DNA of 64,000 nucleotides. Origin: Candidatus Gastranaerophilales bacterium. GTDB lineage: Bacteria > Cyanobacteriota > Vampirovibrionia > Gastranaerophilales > Gastranaerophilaceae. The stretch covers positions 1 through 64,000 of the forward strand of contig CALVED010000005.1 in the NCBI GenBank assembly GCA_944326485.1, in the 5' to 3' direction. Below the pieces are notes generated by a model. That model was not told where the DNA came from and did not search any database. It saw nothing but the letters and a program-made list of their open reading frames with translations. The translations under genes and the position numbers were made by a program. Shown piece after piece: positions 41,912-53,175 of this stretch; within the stretch, counting starts at the first letter, position 1; the number at the start of each line of letters is the position of its first letter.

Positions 41912-43079
41912 AAATCTCTTCCAATATTTTTAATGCTGCATTTTGTTTATCAGTTTTTTCTATTTTAGATATATTTAATTCTTTATCTATTATATACAAT
42001 TCGTTGTAATCTGACGAGAAGCCGATATCTTTTTTTGAAATATCATTTGCGCAAATGTAGTCGCATCCCTTATTTTTAATTTTATTTTTAGCATTTTCTA
42101 TTAAATTTTGGCTTTCTGCACAAAATCCTATAACAATTTGATTATCTTTTTTATTTTTTGAAATTTCTTTTAATATGTCAGGATTTTCAATAAGTTCAAT
42201 AGTAAGCGGATTACCGTCTTTTTTAATTTTGTGTTCAGATATATTTTTAACCCTGTAATCACTAACAGCAGCAGCCATTATTAAAGAATGTGCGTTATTA
42301 AATTCGTGTTTAACAGCTTCATACATTTCTTGTGCTGTTTGAACATTAATTGTTTTATATTGTTTTTTAACATCAACAGTTGATATAAGAGTTACATCAG
42401 CTCCCAATTTATATGCATTATCAGCAAGAGCTATTCCCATTTTACCGGAACTATAGTTTCCTATATATCTTACTGCATCTATATTTTCTTTGGTTCCGCC
42501 TGCTGTTATAACAATTTTTTTTCCTTTTAAAATTTGTTTTGGAAGTAATATATTTTTTGCAGTTTCAAAGATAACATTAATATTGGCTAATCTTCCTTTT
42601 CCTTCAGTTCCGCACGCAAGAAAACCTGTTTCAGGTTCTATTATTTTTATGTTCCTTTTCTTTAAAATTTCTAAATTTTCAATTATAGCAGGATTCTCCC
42701 ACATATTTGTATTCATGCACGGGGCTATTATTACAGGTTTCTTGAATGCGCAATATGTTGATGTGAGCAAATTGTCGCTAATTCCAAGGGTTATTTTTGA
42801 AATGGTATTTGCTGTTATAGGTGCAATTATAAATATATCCGCTTCATCTGTTAATGCTATATGTTCAGGTTTATATTCATCTATGTTAAATTGGTCTATA
42901 TATATTTGGTTTTGACTTAATGCTTCAAGAGTTGTTTTAGTAACAAAATTAAGTGCATTAGGAGTTGTTACAACTCTAACATTTGCATTGTTCTTTTTAA
43001 ATAATCTAATAAGTTCACATATTTTATAAGCTGCAATAGCACCTGTTATACCTATTAATACTGTTTTGCCGCTTAACAT
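41895..43079 (-). CDS. coaBC: Bifunctional phosphopantothenoylcysteine decarboxylase/phosphopantothenate-cysteine ligase
   Basis: Two steps of coenzyme A synthesis. The 394 residues form an FMN-binding CoaC half (ITGAIAAYKICELIRLF, APITANTISKITLGISDNLL, APCMNTNMWENPA, with FLACGTEGKGRL) and a CoaB half starting near 185 (TAGGTKENIDAVRYIGNYSS, MAAAVSDYR, NPDIL). It overlaps gmk by seven bases. Confidence 0.96.
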   Translation of the reverse strand: MLSGKTVLIGITGAIAAYKICELIRLFKKNNANVRVVTTPNALNFVTKTTLEALSQNQIYIDQFNIDEYKPEHIALTDEADIFIIAPITANTISKITLGISDNLLTSTYCAFKKPVIIAPCMNTNMWENPAIIENLEILKKRNIKIIEPETGFLACGTEGKGRLANINVIFETAKNILLPKQILKGKKIVITAGGTKENIDAVRYIGNYSSGKMGIALADNAYKLGADVTLISTVDVKKQYKTINVQTAQEMYEAVKHEFNNAHSLIMAAAVSDYRVKNISEHKIKKDGNPLTIELIENPDILKEISKNKKDNQIVIGFCAESQNLIENAKNKIKNKGCDYICANDISKKDIGFSSDYNELYIIDKELNISKIEKTDKQNAALKILEEIYGLCK

Positions 43080-43639
43080 TTTGTATTCCTCTTTGTATTG
43101 AATATATTTTGTAAGTTAGCTAAAGCATCTTCTATATTATCATTAACAATTTTATAATCGAATTTTTCGCCTGCTTCAATTTCTCTTTGAACTTCATGTA
43201 ATCTTTTTTGAATAGTTAGTTCATCTTCAGTTTTCCTGCCCCTTAATCTTGCTTCAAGAACATCAATAGAAGGCGGCATTATAAATATTGATATAGCTTC
43301 AGGCATTTTTTCTTTAACTTGTTTTGCTCCTTGAACTTCTATTTCAAGAATTAAATCAATTCCTTTTGCTAATGTTTTCTCAACAAAACTTTTTTTGGTT
43401 CCATAATAATTATCACTAAATTGAGCCCATTCTAAAAATTCGTTGTTATTAATAGCTTGTTTAAATTCTTCTTTAGAAATAAAGAAATAATTTACCCCGT
43501 CTTCTTCACCCGTTCTCGGTTTTCTTGTTGTGGCAGAGATAGATAATTTAATATTAGGATTTTTTTCAAGAAGCAACTTTAGAAGAGTACCTTTTCCTAC
43601 CCCTGAACACCCTGATATTATGAATAATCGTCCTGACAT
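43073..43639 (-). CDS. gmk: Guanylate kinase
   Basis: GMP to GDP kinase, 188 residues. P-loop SGCSGVGKGT (8-17), the GMP-binding block SATTRKPRTGEEDGVNYFF, and the lid region RLRGRKTEDE. First gene of a five-gene minus-strand group (gmk, coaBC, nif3-like, exported protein, rsmD). Confidence 0.96.
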   Translation of the reverse strand: MSGRLFIISGCSGVGKGTLLKLLLEKNPNIKLSISATTRKPRTGEEDGVNYFFISKEEFKQAINNNEFLEWAQFSDNYYGTKKSFVEKTLAKGIDLILEIEVQGAKQVKEKMPEAISIFIMPPSIDVLEARLRGRKTEDELTIQKRLHEVQREIEAGEKFDYKIVNDNIEDALANLQNIFNTKRNTKC

Positions 43640-43716
43640 ATTAATCCTTAATATACTGATTTTTAAAGATTATAACCCAATTTTATTTTATAATCTACTG
43701 TTTTAATCAAATTTAA

Positions 43717-44946
43717 TTATTCATATCTTAAAGCATCAATAGGATTTAATAAAGAGGCTTTATATGCAGGATAATAACCAAAACCTATACCTACAAGTCC
43801 TGAAAAACCCAATGATAGAAGAATTGAAAAAAGTGAGATAGAAACACTCATACTTTCTGAAAAAAATTCAACTGCTTTAGCACCTATAATACCAGTTAAA
43901 ACTCCAATTAATCCGCCAATAATAGAAAGCATAAATGATTCAATTAAAAATTGCCAGCGAATGTCTGATGCTCTTGCTCCTATTGCCATTCTTATACCTA
44001 TTTCCTTAGTTCTTTCTGTAACAGATACAAGCATAATATTCATAATGCCTATACCTCCAACTAATAATGATACAGAAGCAATAGATGCAAGCAATATAGC
44101 AAATGTTTTCACTGTCGACTTCATTCTTTCCTGAAATTCTGCAGAATTTCTTATTTCAAAGTCATTTGTTTGATTTTTACCTATGTTATGTCTTACAATT
44201 AAAAGTTCTTCTACTTCTTTTTCAACATCGTTAAGAGAATCTGCATCAACACCTTTTACAACAATCATTTTAACGGTTCCCGGAAATACTACACCGAATA
44301 ATTTCTTTTGGGCTGTTGTTATTGGTATAAAAATCAAATCATCTTCATCAAAAGGACCTGTTGAGCCTTTTGTTTTAAGTACTCCTAAAACTTTAAATGG
44401 AACATTACCTATTCTTATAACCTTATTGACAGGGGTTACATCTCCAAATAATTCTTTTGCAACCGTAGAACCAATAAGAGCAACTTTAGCGCTGTTTTTA
44501 ACATCTTCCATTGTAAAACTGCGCCCTGATTCTATGTCATAATTTTTTATATATAGATAAGAAGGCATTGTTCCATATACTGTAGTTGACCAGTTTTGAT
44601 TGGAATACATTATTTGTTTGGTCTCATTTGATACAGGTGCAACTGCCTCAACTCCGTCAATAGTTTTTTGGATAGCAGAGGCATCTTTTAATGTTAAAGA
44701 AGGTCTTGAGCCCATCCCCATACTTACTCCGCCTGTTCTTATTGATGCAGAACGTATTGTAAGGATGTTAGACCCCATGGATTCCATATTTTTTTGTACT
44801 TGTTCACTTGCTCCTGTTCCTATTGCAAGCATTATTATAACTGCACTTACACCTATAATAATTCCTAAACTTGTTAAGGCAGAACGAAGTTTATTCACCT
44901 TGAGTGAATTTATTGCTATTTTCATTGTTGATTTGAAATCTATCAT
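43717..44946 (-). CDS. ABC transporter permease, MacB/FtsX type
   Basis: 409 residues: an N-terminal membrane helix (SLGIIIGVSAVIIMLAIGTG), a large periplasmic domain (about 45-280), and three C-terminal helices with NIMLVSVTERTKEIGIRMAIGAR between them, the mechanotransmission motif of MacB. It works with the ATPase encoded next to it, the MacA-like adaptor and the TolC-like channel to export peptides, toxins or drugs. In this genome MacB is split into separate permease and ATPase chains. Last gene of the four-gene operon. Confidence 0.93.
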   Translation of the reverse strand: MIDFKSTMKIAINSLKVNKLRSALTSLGIIIGVSAVIIMLAIGTGASEQVQKNMESMGSNILTIRSASIRTGGVSMGMGSRPSLTLKDASAIQKTIDGVEAVAPVSNETKQIMYSNQNWSTTVYGTMPSYLYIKNYDIESGRSFTMEDVKNSAKVALIGSTVAKELFGDVTPVNKVIRIGNVPFKVLGVLKTKGSTGPFDEDDLIFIPITTAQKKLFGVVFPGTVKMIVVKGVDADSLNDVEKEVEELLIVRHNIGKNQTNDFEIRNSAEFQERMKSTVKTFAILLASIASVSLLVGGIGIMNIMLVSVTERTKEIGIRMAIGARASDIRWQFLIESFMLSIIGGLIGVLTGIIGAKAVEFFSESMSVSISLFSILLSLGFSGLVGIGFGYYPAYKASLLNPIDALRYE

Positions 44947-44947
44947 A

Positions 44948-45664
44948 TTATGTCTGCCTTGTTCTTGTTTTCATCCATTCTTCTTTTGGTAAATCAGATA
45001 TTATTTTACCGTCTTTGAATTTTATTATTCGTTTGCAATATTCTGCGATATCAGGTTCATGTGTAACAAGAACTATTGTTTTGCCTGTTTTATTATTTAG
45101 GTTAACGAAGAATTCCATAACTTCAATACTTGTTTTTGTATCAAGGTTACCTGTAGGTTCATCTGCAAGAATTAAAGGTGCATCGTTTACAATTGCTCTT
45201 GCAATAGCTACCCTTTGCTGCTGACCTCCTGACATTTGATTTGGCATGTGGTCTTCTCTTTTTTCAAGTCCTACAATTTTTAATGCTTTTCTTGCTCTTT
45301 CATGTCTTTCTGCTTCAGCTACACCTTTATATATCATAGGAAGTTCTACATTCTCTAATGCTGATGTTCTCGGTATTAAATTAAAGCCTTGAAATACAAA
45401 TCCGAGTTTTAAATTTCTTATATCTGAAAGTTCATCTGCGCTTAATGATAAAACATCTACTCCATCAAGATAATAACTTCCTGAACTTGGTTTATCTAAA
45501 GTGCCAAGCATATTCATACAAGTTGATTTGCCGCTGCCTGATGTCCCCATTATTGCTACAAATTCTCCTTCTTCTATGCTTAAAGAAACATCATCTAATG
45601 CATTGAAACTGTCTTCTCCTGTTGTATATGTTTTTATTGCGTGCTTTACTTCGATTAAACTCAT
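44948..45664 (-). CDS. ABC transporter ATP-binding protein, MacB/LolD type
   Basis: 238-residue ATPase: Walker A GTSGSGKST (about 39-47), signature MSGGQQQRVAIARAI, Walker B LILADEPTGNLD and the switch His in VTHEPD. It drives the permease encoded 1 base downstream. A basic C-terminal tail (KEEWMKTRTRQT) is present. Confidence 0.93.
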   Translation of the reverse strand: MSLIEVKHAIKTYTTGEDSFNALDDVSLSIEEGEFVAIMGTSGSGKSTCMNMLGTLDKPSSGSYYLDGVDVLSLSADELSDIRNLKLGFVFQGFNLIPRTSALENVELPMIYKGVAEAERHERARKALKIVGLEKREDHMPNQMSGGQQQRVAIARAIVNDAPLILADEPTGNLDTKTSIEVMEFFVNLNNKTGKTIVLVTHEPDIAEYCKRIIKFKDGKIISDLPKEEWMKTRTRQT

Positions 45665-45678
45665 TAATATCTATACCT

Positions 45679-46818
45679 TTATAACCTTGGTACTCTCATT
45701 GCTTTTTTTGCTGCTTTACTGCCTTCTGTTCCTACGTATACCAAATCGCCTTCTTTTACTTCATCTGAAATAATTTGTGTATATGAATCATCACTTGCAC
45801 CTGTTTCTACATTTATTCTTTTGGGTTTACCTTTTTTAGATATCCAGATGCCTCTTCTTTCATATTTTTGCTTGTTATCAACAAGCGTAAATTTTAATGC
45901 AGCATTTGGTACAGTTAGTACATCCTCTTGCTTATCCGTAATAATTGATACATTAGCTGTCATACCAGGAAGCAGTTTACCTTCTTCATTATCTACTTCA
46001 ATAATTACAGTGTAAGTTACTACATTAGATTCTGTGGTCGGAGATAATCTTACCTGACTTACTTTTCCTGTAAATACACTATCAGGATATCCATCAAGAG
46101 TATAATTTACATCTTGACCTACTATTACTTTTCCTATATCAGCTTCGGATACACTTGTTTCAATCTGCATCATTGTTAAATCTTCTGCAACAGTAAATAA
46201 TGTAGGAGTTTGATAACTTGCAGCTACTGTTTGACCTTCTTCAACTTCTTTTGAAATAACAATGCCATCAACCGGTGATTTTATTTTTGTATATCTCATA
46301 TTTGCTGATGCTGTATCGTAACTTGCTTGTGCCTGCATTATTGATGCTTTTGCTGCTGCTACTTGTGCTAAATCTGATTTATATGCTGATTCTGCTGAAT
46401 CTAAATCATTTTTTGATACTAAATTTCTTGCATATAGATTTTTATATCTTTTATATGTTTTTGTATCATAATCTAATACAGCTTGATTTTTTGCCAGAGT
46501 TGCTTTTGCATTATTTATATTTGCTATTGCTTGTTGAAGTTGTGCTTCAAATAATGATGTATCTATTTGTGCAAGTAATTGTCCTTTTTCTACTTGTGAA
46601 TTATAATCTACATATATTTCACTTATCATACCTGATACCTGAGAACCTACATCTACTGTATTCACTGGTTCTATTGTTCCTGTTGCCTCTACTATTTGAG
46701 TAATTGTTCTTTTTTCTATCGGAGATGTTACATATTTTATTTTATTTTTATTCTTCATATATATAAAAGGAACTAATATTATTAATAATATTAAGACTAT
46801 AATTATTATTTTCTTCAT
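45679..46818 (-). CDS. Membrane-fusion protein, MacA/HlyD-like
   Basis: 379-residue periplasmic adaptor linking the ABC permease to the TolC-like channel. N-terminal anchor (about 3-20), first lipoyl half (ATGTIEPVNTVDVGSQVSGM), a long alpha-helical hairpin (about 90-180, alanine and Gln-rich), second lipoyl half with SPVDGIVISKEVEEGQTV, then beta-barrel (VRLSPTTESNVVTYTVI) and proximal domains. It overlaps the end of the channel gene by one base. Confidence 0.93.
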   Translation of the reverse strand: MKKIIIIVLILLIILVPFIYMKNKNKIKYVTSPIEKRTITQIVEATGTIEPVNTVDVGSQVSGMISEIYVDYNSQVEKGQLLAQIDTSLFEAQLQQAIANINNAKATLAKNQAVLDYDTKTYKRYKNLYARNLVSKNDLDSAESAYKSDLAQVAAAKASIMQAQASYDTASANMRYTKIKSPVDGIVISKEVEEGQTVAASYQTPTLFTVAEDLTMMQIETSVSEADIGKVIVGQDVNYTLDGYPDSVFTGKVSQVRLSPTTESNVVTYTVIIEVDNEEGKLLPGMTANVSIITDKQEDVLTVPNAALKFTLVDNKQKYERRGIWISKKGKPKRINVETGASDDSYTQIISDEVKEGDLVYVGTEGSKAAKKAMRVPRL

Positions 46819-48236
46819 TATCTTTCTCCCATTGCTGTTTGAAGATTTACTAAAGCTACATTATATTGATATATTGTTTGAACATAATCTCTTTGTGCAT
46901 TATTATAATTTTCTTTTGCATCTTGTAGTTCTATAAAGTTGCCTAAACCTACTTCATATCTTGCATCTGCAAGTTCATAATTTTCTAATGTTTGTTTTAC
47001 TTTAGTTTTCATTAAAGGTATATTTTTCTCTAACTGCAGCATATTAATATATGCATTTTGTACTTCAAAGTAGATATTTTGTTTTGTTAAATCTACATTC
47101 TTTTTTGCAATTTCAAGTTGAGATTTACTTTCTTTTATCTTTAATCTGGTTTCCATTATGTTTAAATTGCTTGTTGTTAAATATGCTCCTATATTAATGC
47201 CGTTGGTTGAATAATATGCATTATTTTGCCAATTATATCCTACTTGACCTGTTAAATCAGGCAGGTATGATTTTTTTGTGTAATTTAGTTCTTCATTTAC
47301 TGCTTTTTGTGTTGCTTCCATTGATAGTAAATCGGGTCTGTTTTTATATGCTTTTTCTATTGATTCTTCAAGAGTATATGGATATTTATTAAATGTATAA
47401 TTTTCTAGTATATCTGTTTTTTCGACTTGAGTTGTTAATACAGCTTCTTTGGGTTCAATTGTTCCGTCATCTTTTGTTGTTGTGTTCGCTATATTTAAAA
47501 GATTTATTTCTGCATAATTATCTTTAAAATTAAATGTTTCGGTATTTTCAATTTGATAATCGGGCGCATTTACTATATACATTGCATTATTTAGTGCTAC
47601 TATTGCATTTTGATATACATTTTCTGCACTTATTAAATTTATTTTTGCATCACTTAAATATACTTCTTGATTAACTAAATCAATTTTAGAAACTAACCCT
47701 TCATCAAAAAAAGCTTTTGTTCTGTTATATTGTCTTTCATTAACTAATACATTTGCTTGTTGTATATCTACATTGGCTTTTGCTGCTAAAACAGCATAAT
47801 ATGTAGATTTAACATTGTTTGATGTATTTAAAATTGCATTTTTTAAATCAAATTCTGCTGCAATTTTATAAAATTTTTGCATTTTAACTTGCGAAAATAC
47901 TTTTCCAAAACTATATATTAACTGGTTTAATGATACTTGTGTTGAAAAATTATTTCGATTCGTAGAACGTATCATTGAATTTGAATTGTTATATCCATAA
48001 CCTGCACTTGCTCCTATTGTTGGAAAATAACTCGATTTACTTTGTCCTATTCTTGAATCATACATTTTTATGTATTCTTCATATATTTGAATTTCGGGAC
48101 TATTTTTTATTGCAAGTTCTACACATTCTTCTATACTTAATGTTGCACCTTGAGTAATTTCATCTATTGCTTTTGCCGGTGAGTTTATTATAAATATCAA
48201 AAATATTACTGTATATAATTTTATTTTCTTAAACAT
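46818..48236 (-). CDS. TolC-family outer membrane efflux protein
   Basis: 472 residues with signal peptide (MFKKIKLYTVIFLIFIINSP, cleavage near AKA) and the duplicated outer-membrane-factor fold: LSIEECVELAIKNSPEIQ near the start and the second repeat YTLEESIEKAYKNRPDLLSM near 275. Long coiled hairpins and an ARYEVGLGNFIELQDAKENY end motif are typical. Its presence is direct evidence for an outer membrane. It heads the export operon; an inverted repeat 36 bases upstream may bind a regulator. Confidence 0.93.
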   Translation of the reverse strand: MFKKIKLYTVIFLIFIINSPAKAIDEITQGATLSIEECVELAIKNSPEIQIYEEYIKMYDSRIGQSKSSYFPTIGASAGYGYNNSNSMIRSTNRNNFSTQVSLNQLIYSFGKVFSQVKMQKFYKIAAEFDLKNAILNTSNNVKSTYYAVLAAKANVDIQQANVLVNERQYNRTKAFFDEGLVSKIDLVNQEVYLSDAKINLISAENVYQNAIVALNNAMYIVNAPDYQIENTETFNFKDNYAEINLLNIANTTTKDDGTIEPKEAVLTTQVEKTDILENYTFNKYPYTLEESIEKAYKNRPDLLSMEATQKAVNEELNYTKKSYLPDLTGQVGYNWQNNAYYSTNGINIGAYLTTSNLNIMETRLKIKESKSQLEIAKKNVDLTKQNIYFEVQNAYINMLQLEKNIPLMKTKVKQTLENYELADARYEVGLGNFIELQDAKENYNNAQRDYVQTIYQYNVALVNLQTAMGER

Positions 48237-48271
48237 AATTTTGCTTTTTTTAAATTATATAAAATATTACT

Positions 48272-48293
48272 TAACCGATAAATCAATCGGTTA
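48272..48293 (-). promoter_or_regulatory. Inverted repeat upstream of the efflux operon
   Basis: TAACCGAT (48272-48279) and ATCGGTTA (48286-48293) with a six-base centre, 36 bases before the TolC gene. It has no T-run on the side facing the efflux operon, so it is more like a TetR-type operator than a terminator, though termination of the upstream gene is possible. Confidence 0.5.
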
Positions 48294-48343
48294 TACTATA
48301 TTCTATATTTATTAAACGATTAAAATTTAAATTAGTTCAAGAA

Positions 48344-48955
48344 TTAAATTAAATTTATTTCTCTAGCAAGTTCAATCGAATCTTTTGTTATAGATACAGG
48401 AATTTTCTCAAATCCCATATCTCTTAGAACGGCAAATCTATGTCTTCCATCATTGACATGGGCAGATATTTGACCATTTTTTTCTCTTCTTAAATATACA
48501 CTTGTTGCTGTTATTGGTTGATTTGTTTTTAAATATCTTTTGAATCTTTCATATCTAAATCCGGATCCGTTTTTTCCATTTATTCCAACATACATTTTAG
48601 GATTATTCTTAAGAGCATTGTCAAGGATTTGTGTATTGGCATCTATTAATATATTACCTTGGTGTTTATCAAAATCTGATAAGAATATTCTTGAATGTAT
48701 AGCTTCATTATCTAAACTTTCTTTAGGATTTATTGATTGAAATGGTAATTTCATTGATATTAACATTTGTGTAATATTATTATCATATTCTTGTGGTGAG
48801 TGTATATATAATTTATTATTTTCCATAGATGTTCCTGGTTCAAAAACCATGCCATATTCATTGGATTTGGAAAATAATTTTTTACAACTTTTCTTTGTTA
48901 ATGAATTAATGGGAATACAATATGTTCCTTTAAAACTTATTGGATTTATATTCAT
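48344..48955 (-). CDS. Protein with N-terminal FKG motif and ParB/sulfiredoxin-like motif
   Basis: 203 residues. The N-terminus MNINPISFKGTY is of a kind often seen in proteins of AT-rich gut Melainabacteria and of unknown use. The C-terminal half has HVNDGRHRFAVLRDMGFEKI followed by PVSI, which matches the DGRHRxxAxxxxG..(I/V)PV core of ParB-N/sulfiredoxin-like folds (nucleotide-binding or nuclease-like). The usual ParB helix-turn-helix is absent, so it is not a partition protein. Function unknown; it may act on nucleotides or be an effector. Confidence 0.7.
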   Translation of the reverse strand: MNINPISFKGTYCIPINSLTKKSCKKLFSKSNEYGMVFEPGTSMENNKLYIHSPQEYDNNITQMLISMKLPFQSINPKESLDNEAIHSRIFLSDFDKHQGNILIDANTQILDNALKNNPKMYVGINGKNGSGFRYERFKRYLKTNQPITATSVYLRREKNGQISAHVNDGRHRFAVLRDMGFEKIPVSITKDSIELAREINLI

Positions 48956-49025
48956 ATTAAGACCTTTTCTGCAGAGATATTTTTTTAAAAGTGGTAAATT
49001 TTTTAAATTGCTATTTTTTTAAGAT

Positions 49026-49601
49026 TTATTTAACTAATAATTTTCTTTTTTTATAAAGTATAACAAAAAATAATACCATTAGAACAGTAACTAAAATAAT
49101 AACTAATTCAATATATTGTTTTATTGCTTCACCAAATAACATTAAAACAATACTTACTATAAAAAATCTTAAACCTCGTCCGAAGAAACTTGCAAGCATA
49201 AATTTCCAAAAGTTCATGCTTAAAATACCGCTTGCTATTGTAAACACTTTATAAGGAATAGGTGTAAAAGCTGAAAAGAAAACAGCAAATGTTCCATATT
49301 TATTATATAAAGCTTCTACTGCTTCAAATTTTTCCATACCGCTTTTTCTAAATATCCAGTTAAAAGCAGGTCTTCCACCCCAGTAACCTATTGCGTATCC
49401 TGCGCCTCCGCCTATTGCAGATGCTATCGTACATATAAATGCATAATATAATGCTTTGGATGGATTAGCTAAATCCATTGCTATTAATAAAATATCAGGA
49501 GGCGGTACTAAAAAAAAGCTTTCTATAAAAGCATTTAATGCTAAACCCTCTACTCCCATTGCTTGAAAGATATCATTCATTCTTACAAAAATTTCATGCA
49601 T
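49026..49601 (-). CDS. DedA/VTT-family membrane protein (YqaA-like)
   Basis: 191 residues with four to five membrane segments. The core FYEE-like region FFLVPPPDILLIAMDLANP, the GGGAGYAIGYWGGRPAF segment and FFSAFTPIPYKVFTIASGIL with FGRGLRFF match VTT-domain proteins thought to move lipids or act in membrane homeostasis. RBS GGAGAAGGG is strong. Single gene with its own promoter space. Confidence 0.85.
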   Translation of the reverse strand: MHEIFVRMNDIFQAMGVEGLALNAFIESFFLVPPPDILLIAMDLANPSKALYYAFICTIASAIGGGAGYAIGYWGGRPAFNWIFRKSGMEKFEAVEALYNKYGTFAVFFSAFTPIPYKVFTIASGILSMNFWKFMLASFFGRGLRFFIVSIVLMLFGEAIKQYIELVIILVTVLMVLFFVILYKKRKLLVK

Positions 49602-49709
49602 TTTCCCTTCTCCTCAAATAAATTTTAACATAAATATATTTTGAATGCTGTTTTTAAATGGTTAGTACTTTTTTGCAGGGTTATACTAGTATAAACAAAT
49701 TATTAAACA

Positions 49710-49741
49710 AAAAAGCCTGAAGAATTTTCTTCAGGCTTTTT
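49710..49741 (-). terminator. Terminator after dnaK
   Basis: AAAAGCCTGAAGA / TCTTCAGGCTTTT hairpin with A/T flanks on both sides, so it can work in either direction. It lies 18 bases past the dnaK stop. Confidence 0.9.
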
Positions 49742-49759
49742 AAATTTATCAGAACATTA

Positions 49760-51748
<1,989 letters not shown>

Positions 51749-51930
51749 TGTCCGAGAAAAATTCACGATAAGCTGAAAGTGTGAGTGAATTTTTTTTACA
51801 AAACGAACCAAAAACTTTGTTTTGGAGTGAGCTTGTATCCGTAGTGAAACGAAGGTGAACAGCGTTTTCAAAAGGTGAGTACTTTGTTCGCGAGGATGAG
51901 AAGGTAACAAAGTGCGATACTAGATTAAAT
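51749..51930 (-). repeat. Dispersed repeat copy L (long form, reverse orientation)
   Basis: A full 182-base copy: TGTCCGAGAAAAATTCACG, AGCTGAAAGTGTGAGTG, long-form insert (TTGTATCCGTAGTGAAAC, TTTTACAAAACGAACCAAAA), the ACTTTGTTCGCGAG/...AACAAAGT stem and ATACTAGATTAAAT. It lies between dnaK start and the folC stop codon, seven bases away. An open frame through it is not coding. Confidence 0.94.
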
Positions 51931-51936
51931 CTTGTT

Positions 51937-53175
51937 TTATATTATTTCAAGGCTGTATAGTTCACCTATCATATATAAGCTTCCTGATATAACTTTTAAA
52001 GTATTTTGTTTTAATATTTCATGTATATCTTTTAATTCTATTCTTTTTATATTTAATTCTTCTTTAACCTCTTTTATATAGTCATTATATTTTAGAGTAT
52101 TTTTATTATTAAATTCATAATAGAATATTTCATCTTTTTTTCTAAATAATTCTTTTGCTATTGTTTTATAATCTTTTGTGTTTAATGTTGAATAAATAAA
52201 TATTCTTTTTTCATTTCCGAAATAATAATCAAGACTTTTTCTTAATTCTTTTGCAGCGTCAGGGTTATGAGCTCCGTCTATAATTATATTTTTATCTTTT
52301 ATATATTCTAATCTTGCTCTCCATTTTGCTGTTTTAAAACCTTCTTCAATTGCTTTTTCATTTATTAATATATTTTCTTCTTTTAATTGTTCTATTGCTT
52401 TTATCACTATTGCCATATTTTTGTTTTGATAACTGCCTAAAAGTGAAAATTCATATTCTTTATTATTGTATAAAATATAGTTTTGATTATTTTTATATAT
52501 TGTCTTAATTTTATCGTCAGTACATATTATTTCTGTATTTTTCTTATTGGCTATCTCTTTTATTGTTTTAAATCCTTTATTTTCTTTTGAAAGAATAACT
52601 TTTGAATTATTATTTATTATTCCTGCTTTTTCAAAAGCTATTTCTTCGATTGTAGAACCAAGTCTATCAATATGGTCTAATGATATTGATGTAATTATAG
52701 AGAAAAGTTTATTATCTGAAGTATTAGTTGCATCAAATCTTCCGCCCAAACCTGTTTCTATTACTGCTATATCAACTTTATTATCATAAAAATATTTGTA
52801 TGCACAAACTGTTAGAATTTCAAATTCTGTTAATTCTATATTATTTTTATCTGCAAGTGAACATATTTCACTTATATATTCAGCAAAAATATTTTCTTGA
52901 ATATCTTCATTATTAATTTTTATTCTTTCTGTATATTTTATTAAATGCGGACTTGTGTATAATCCTGTTTTATATCCTGCAATAGTAAGAATATTAGCTA
53001 ATACGCATGAGACAGAACCTTTGCCGTTAGTGCCTGCTATATGAATTATTTTAATTTTATTTTGAGGATTATCTAATAGTGAAAGTATTATTTTAATTCT
53101 TTCTAGTCCTAATTTAATGTAAAATTTCCCCTGCGATTGAAGCAGTTCTTCGGTTTCATTATATGTTAAATTCAT
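51937..53175 (-). CDS. folC: Bifunctional folylpolyglutamate/dihydrofolate synthase FolC
   Basis: 412 residues: IAGTNGKGSVSCVLANILT nucleotide loop, GLYTSPHLIKYTERI, VIETGLGGRFDATN, SLDHIDRLGSTIEEIAFEKA, and IIDGAHNPDAAKEL. Mur-ligase-like fold that adds glutamate to folates. Here it ends a cell-wall cluster, overlapping murG by four bases, perhaps reflecting shared fold rather than shared pathway. Confidence 0.94.
   Translation of the reverse strand: MNLTYNETEELLQSQGKFYIKLGLERIKIILSLLDNPQNKIKIIHIAGTNGKGSVSCVLANILTIAGYKTGLYTSPHLIKYTERIKINNEDIQENIFAEYISEICSLADKNNIELTEFEILTVCAYKYFYDNKVDIAVIETGLGGRFDATNTSDNKLFSIITSISLDHIDRLGSTIEEIAFEKAGIINNNSKVILSKENKGFKTIKEIANKKNTEIICTDDKIKTIYKNNQNYILYNNKEYEFSLLGSYQNKNMAIVIKAIEQLKEENILINEKAIEEGFKTAKWRARLEYIKDKNIIIDGAHNPDAAKELRKSLDYYFGNEKRIFIYSTLNTKDYKTIAKELFRKKDEIFYYEFNNKNTLKYNDYIKEVKEELNIKRIELKDIHEILKQNTLKVISGSLYMIGELYSLEII

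Noticed and set aside
46275-46703. Plus-strand frame of 142 codons, Leu-rich
   Set aside because: Antisense to the MacA-like gene; extreme Leu/Tyr composition is what antisense of AT-rich coding gives.
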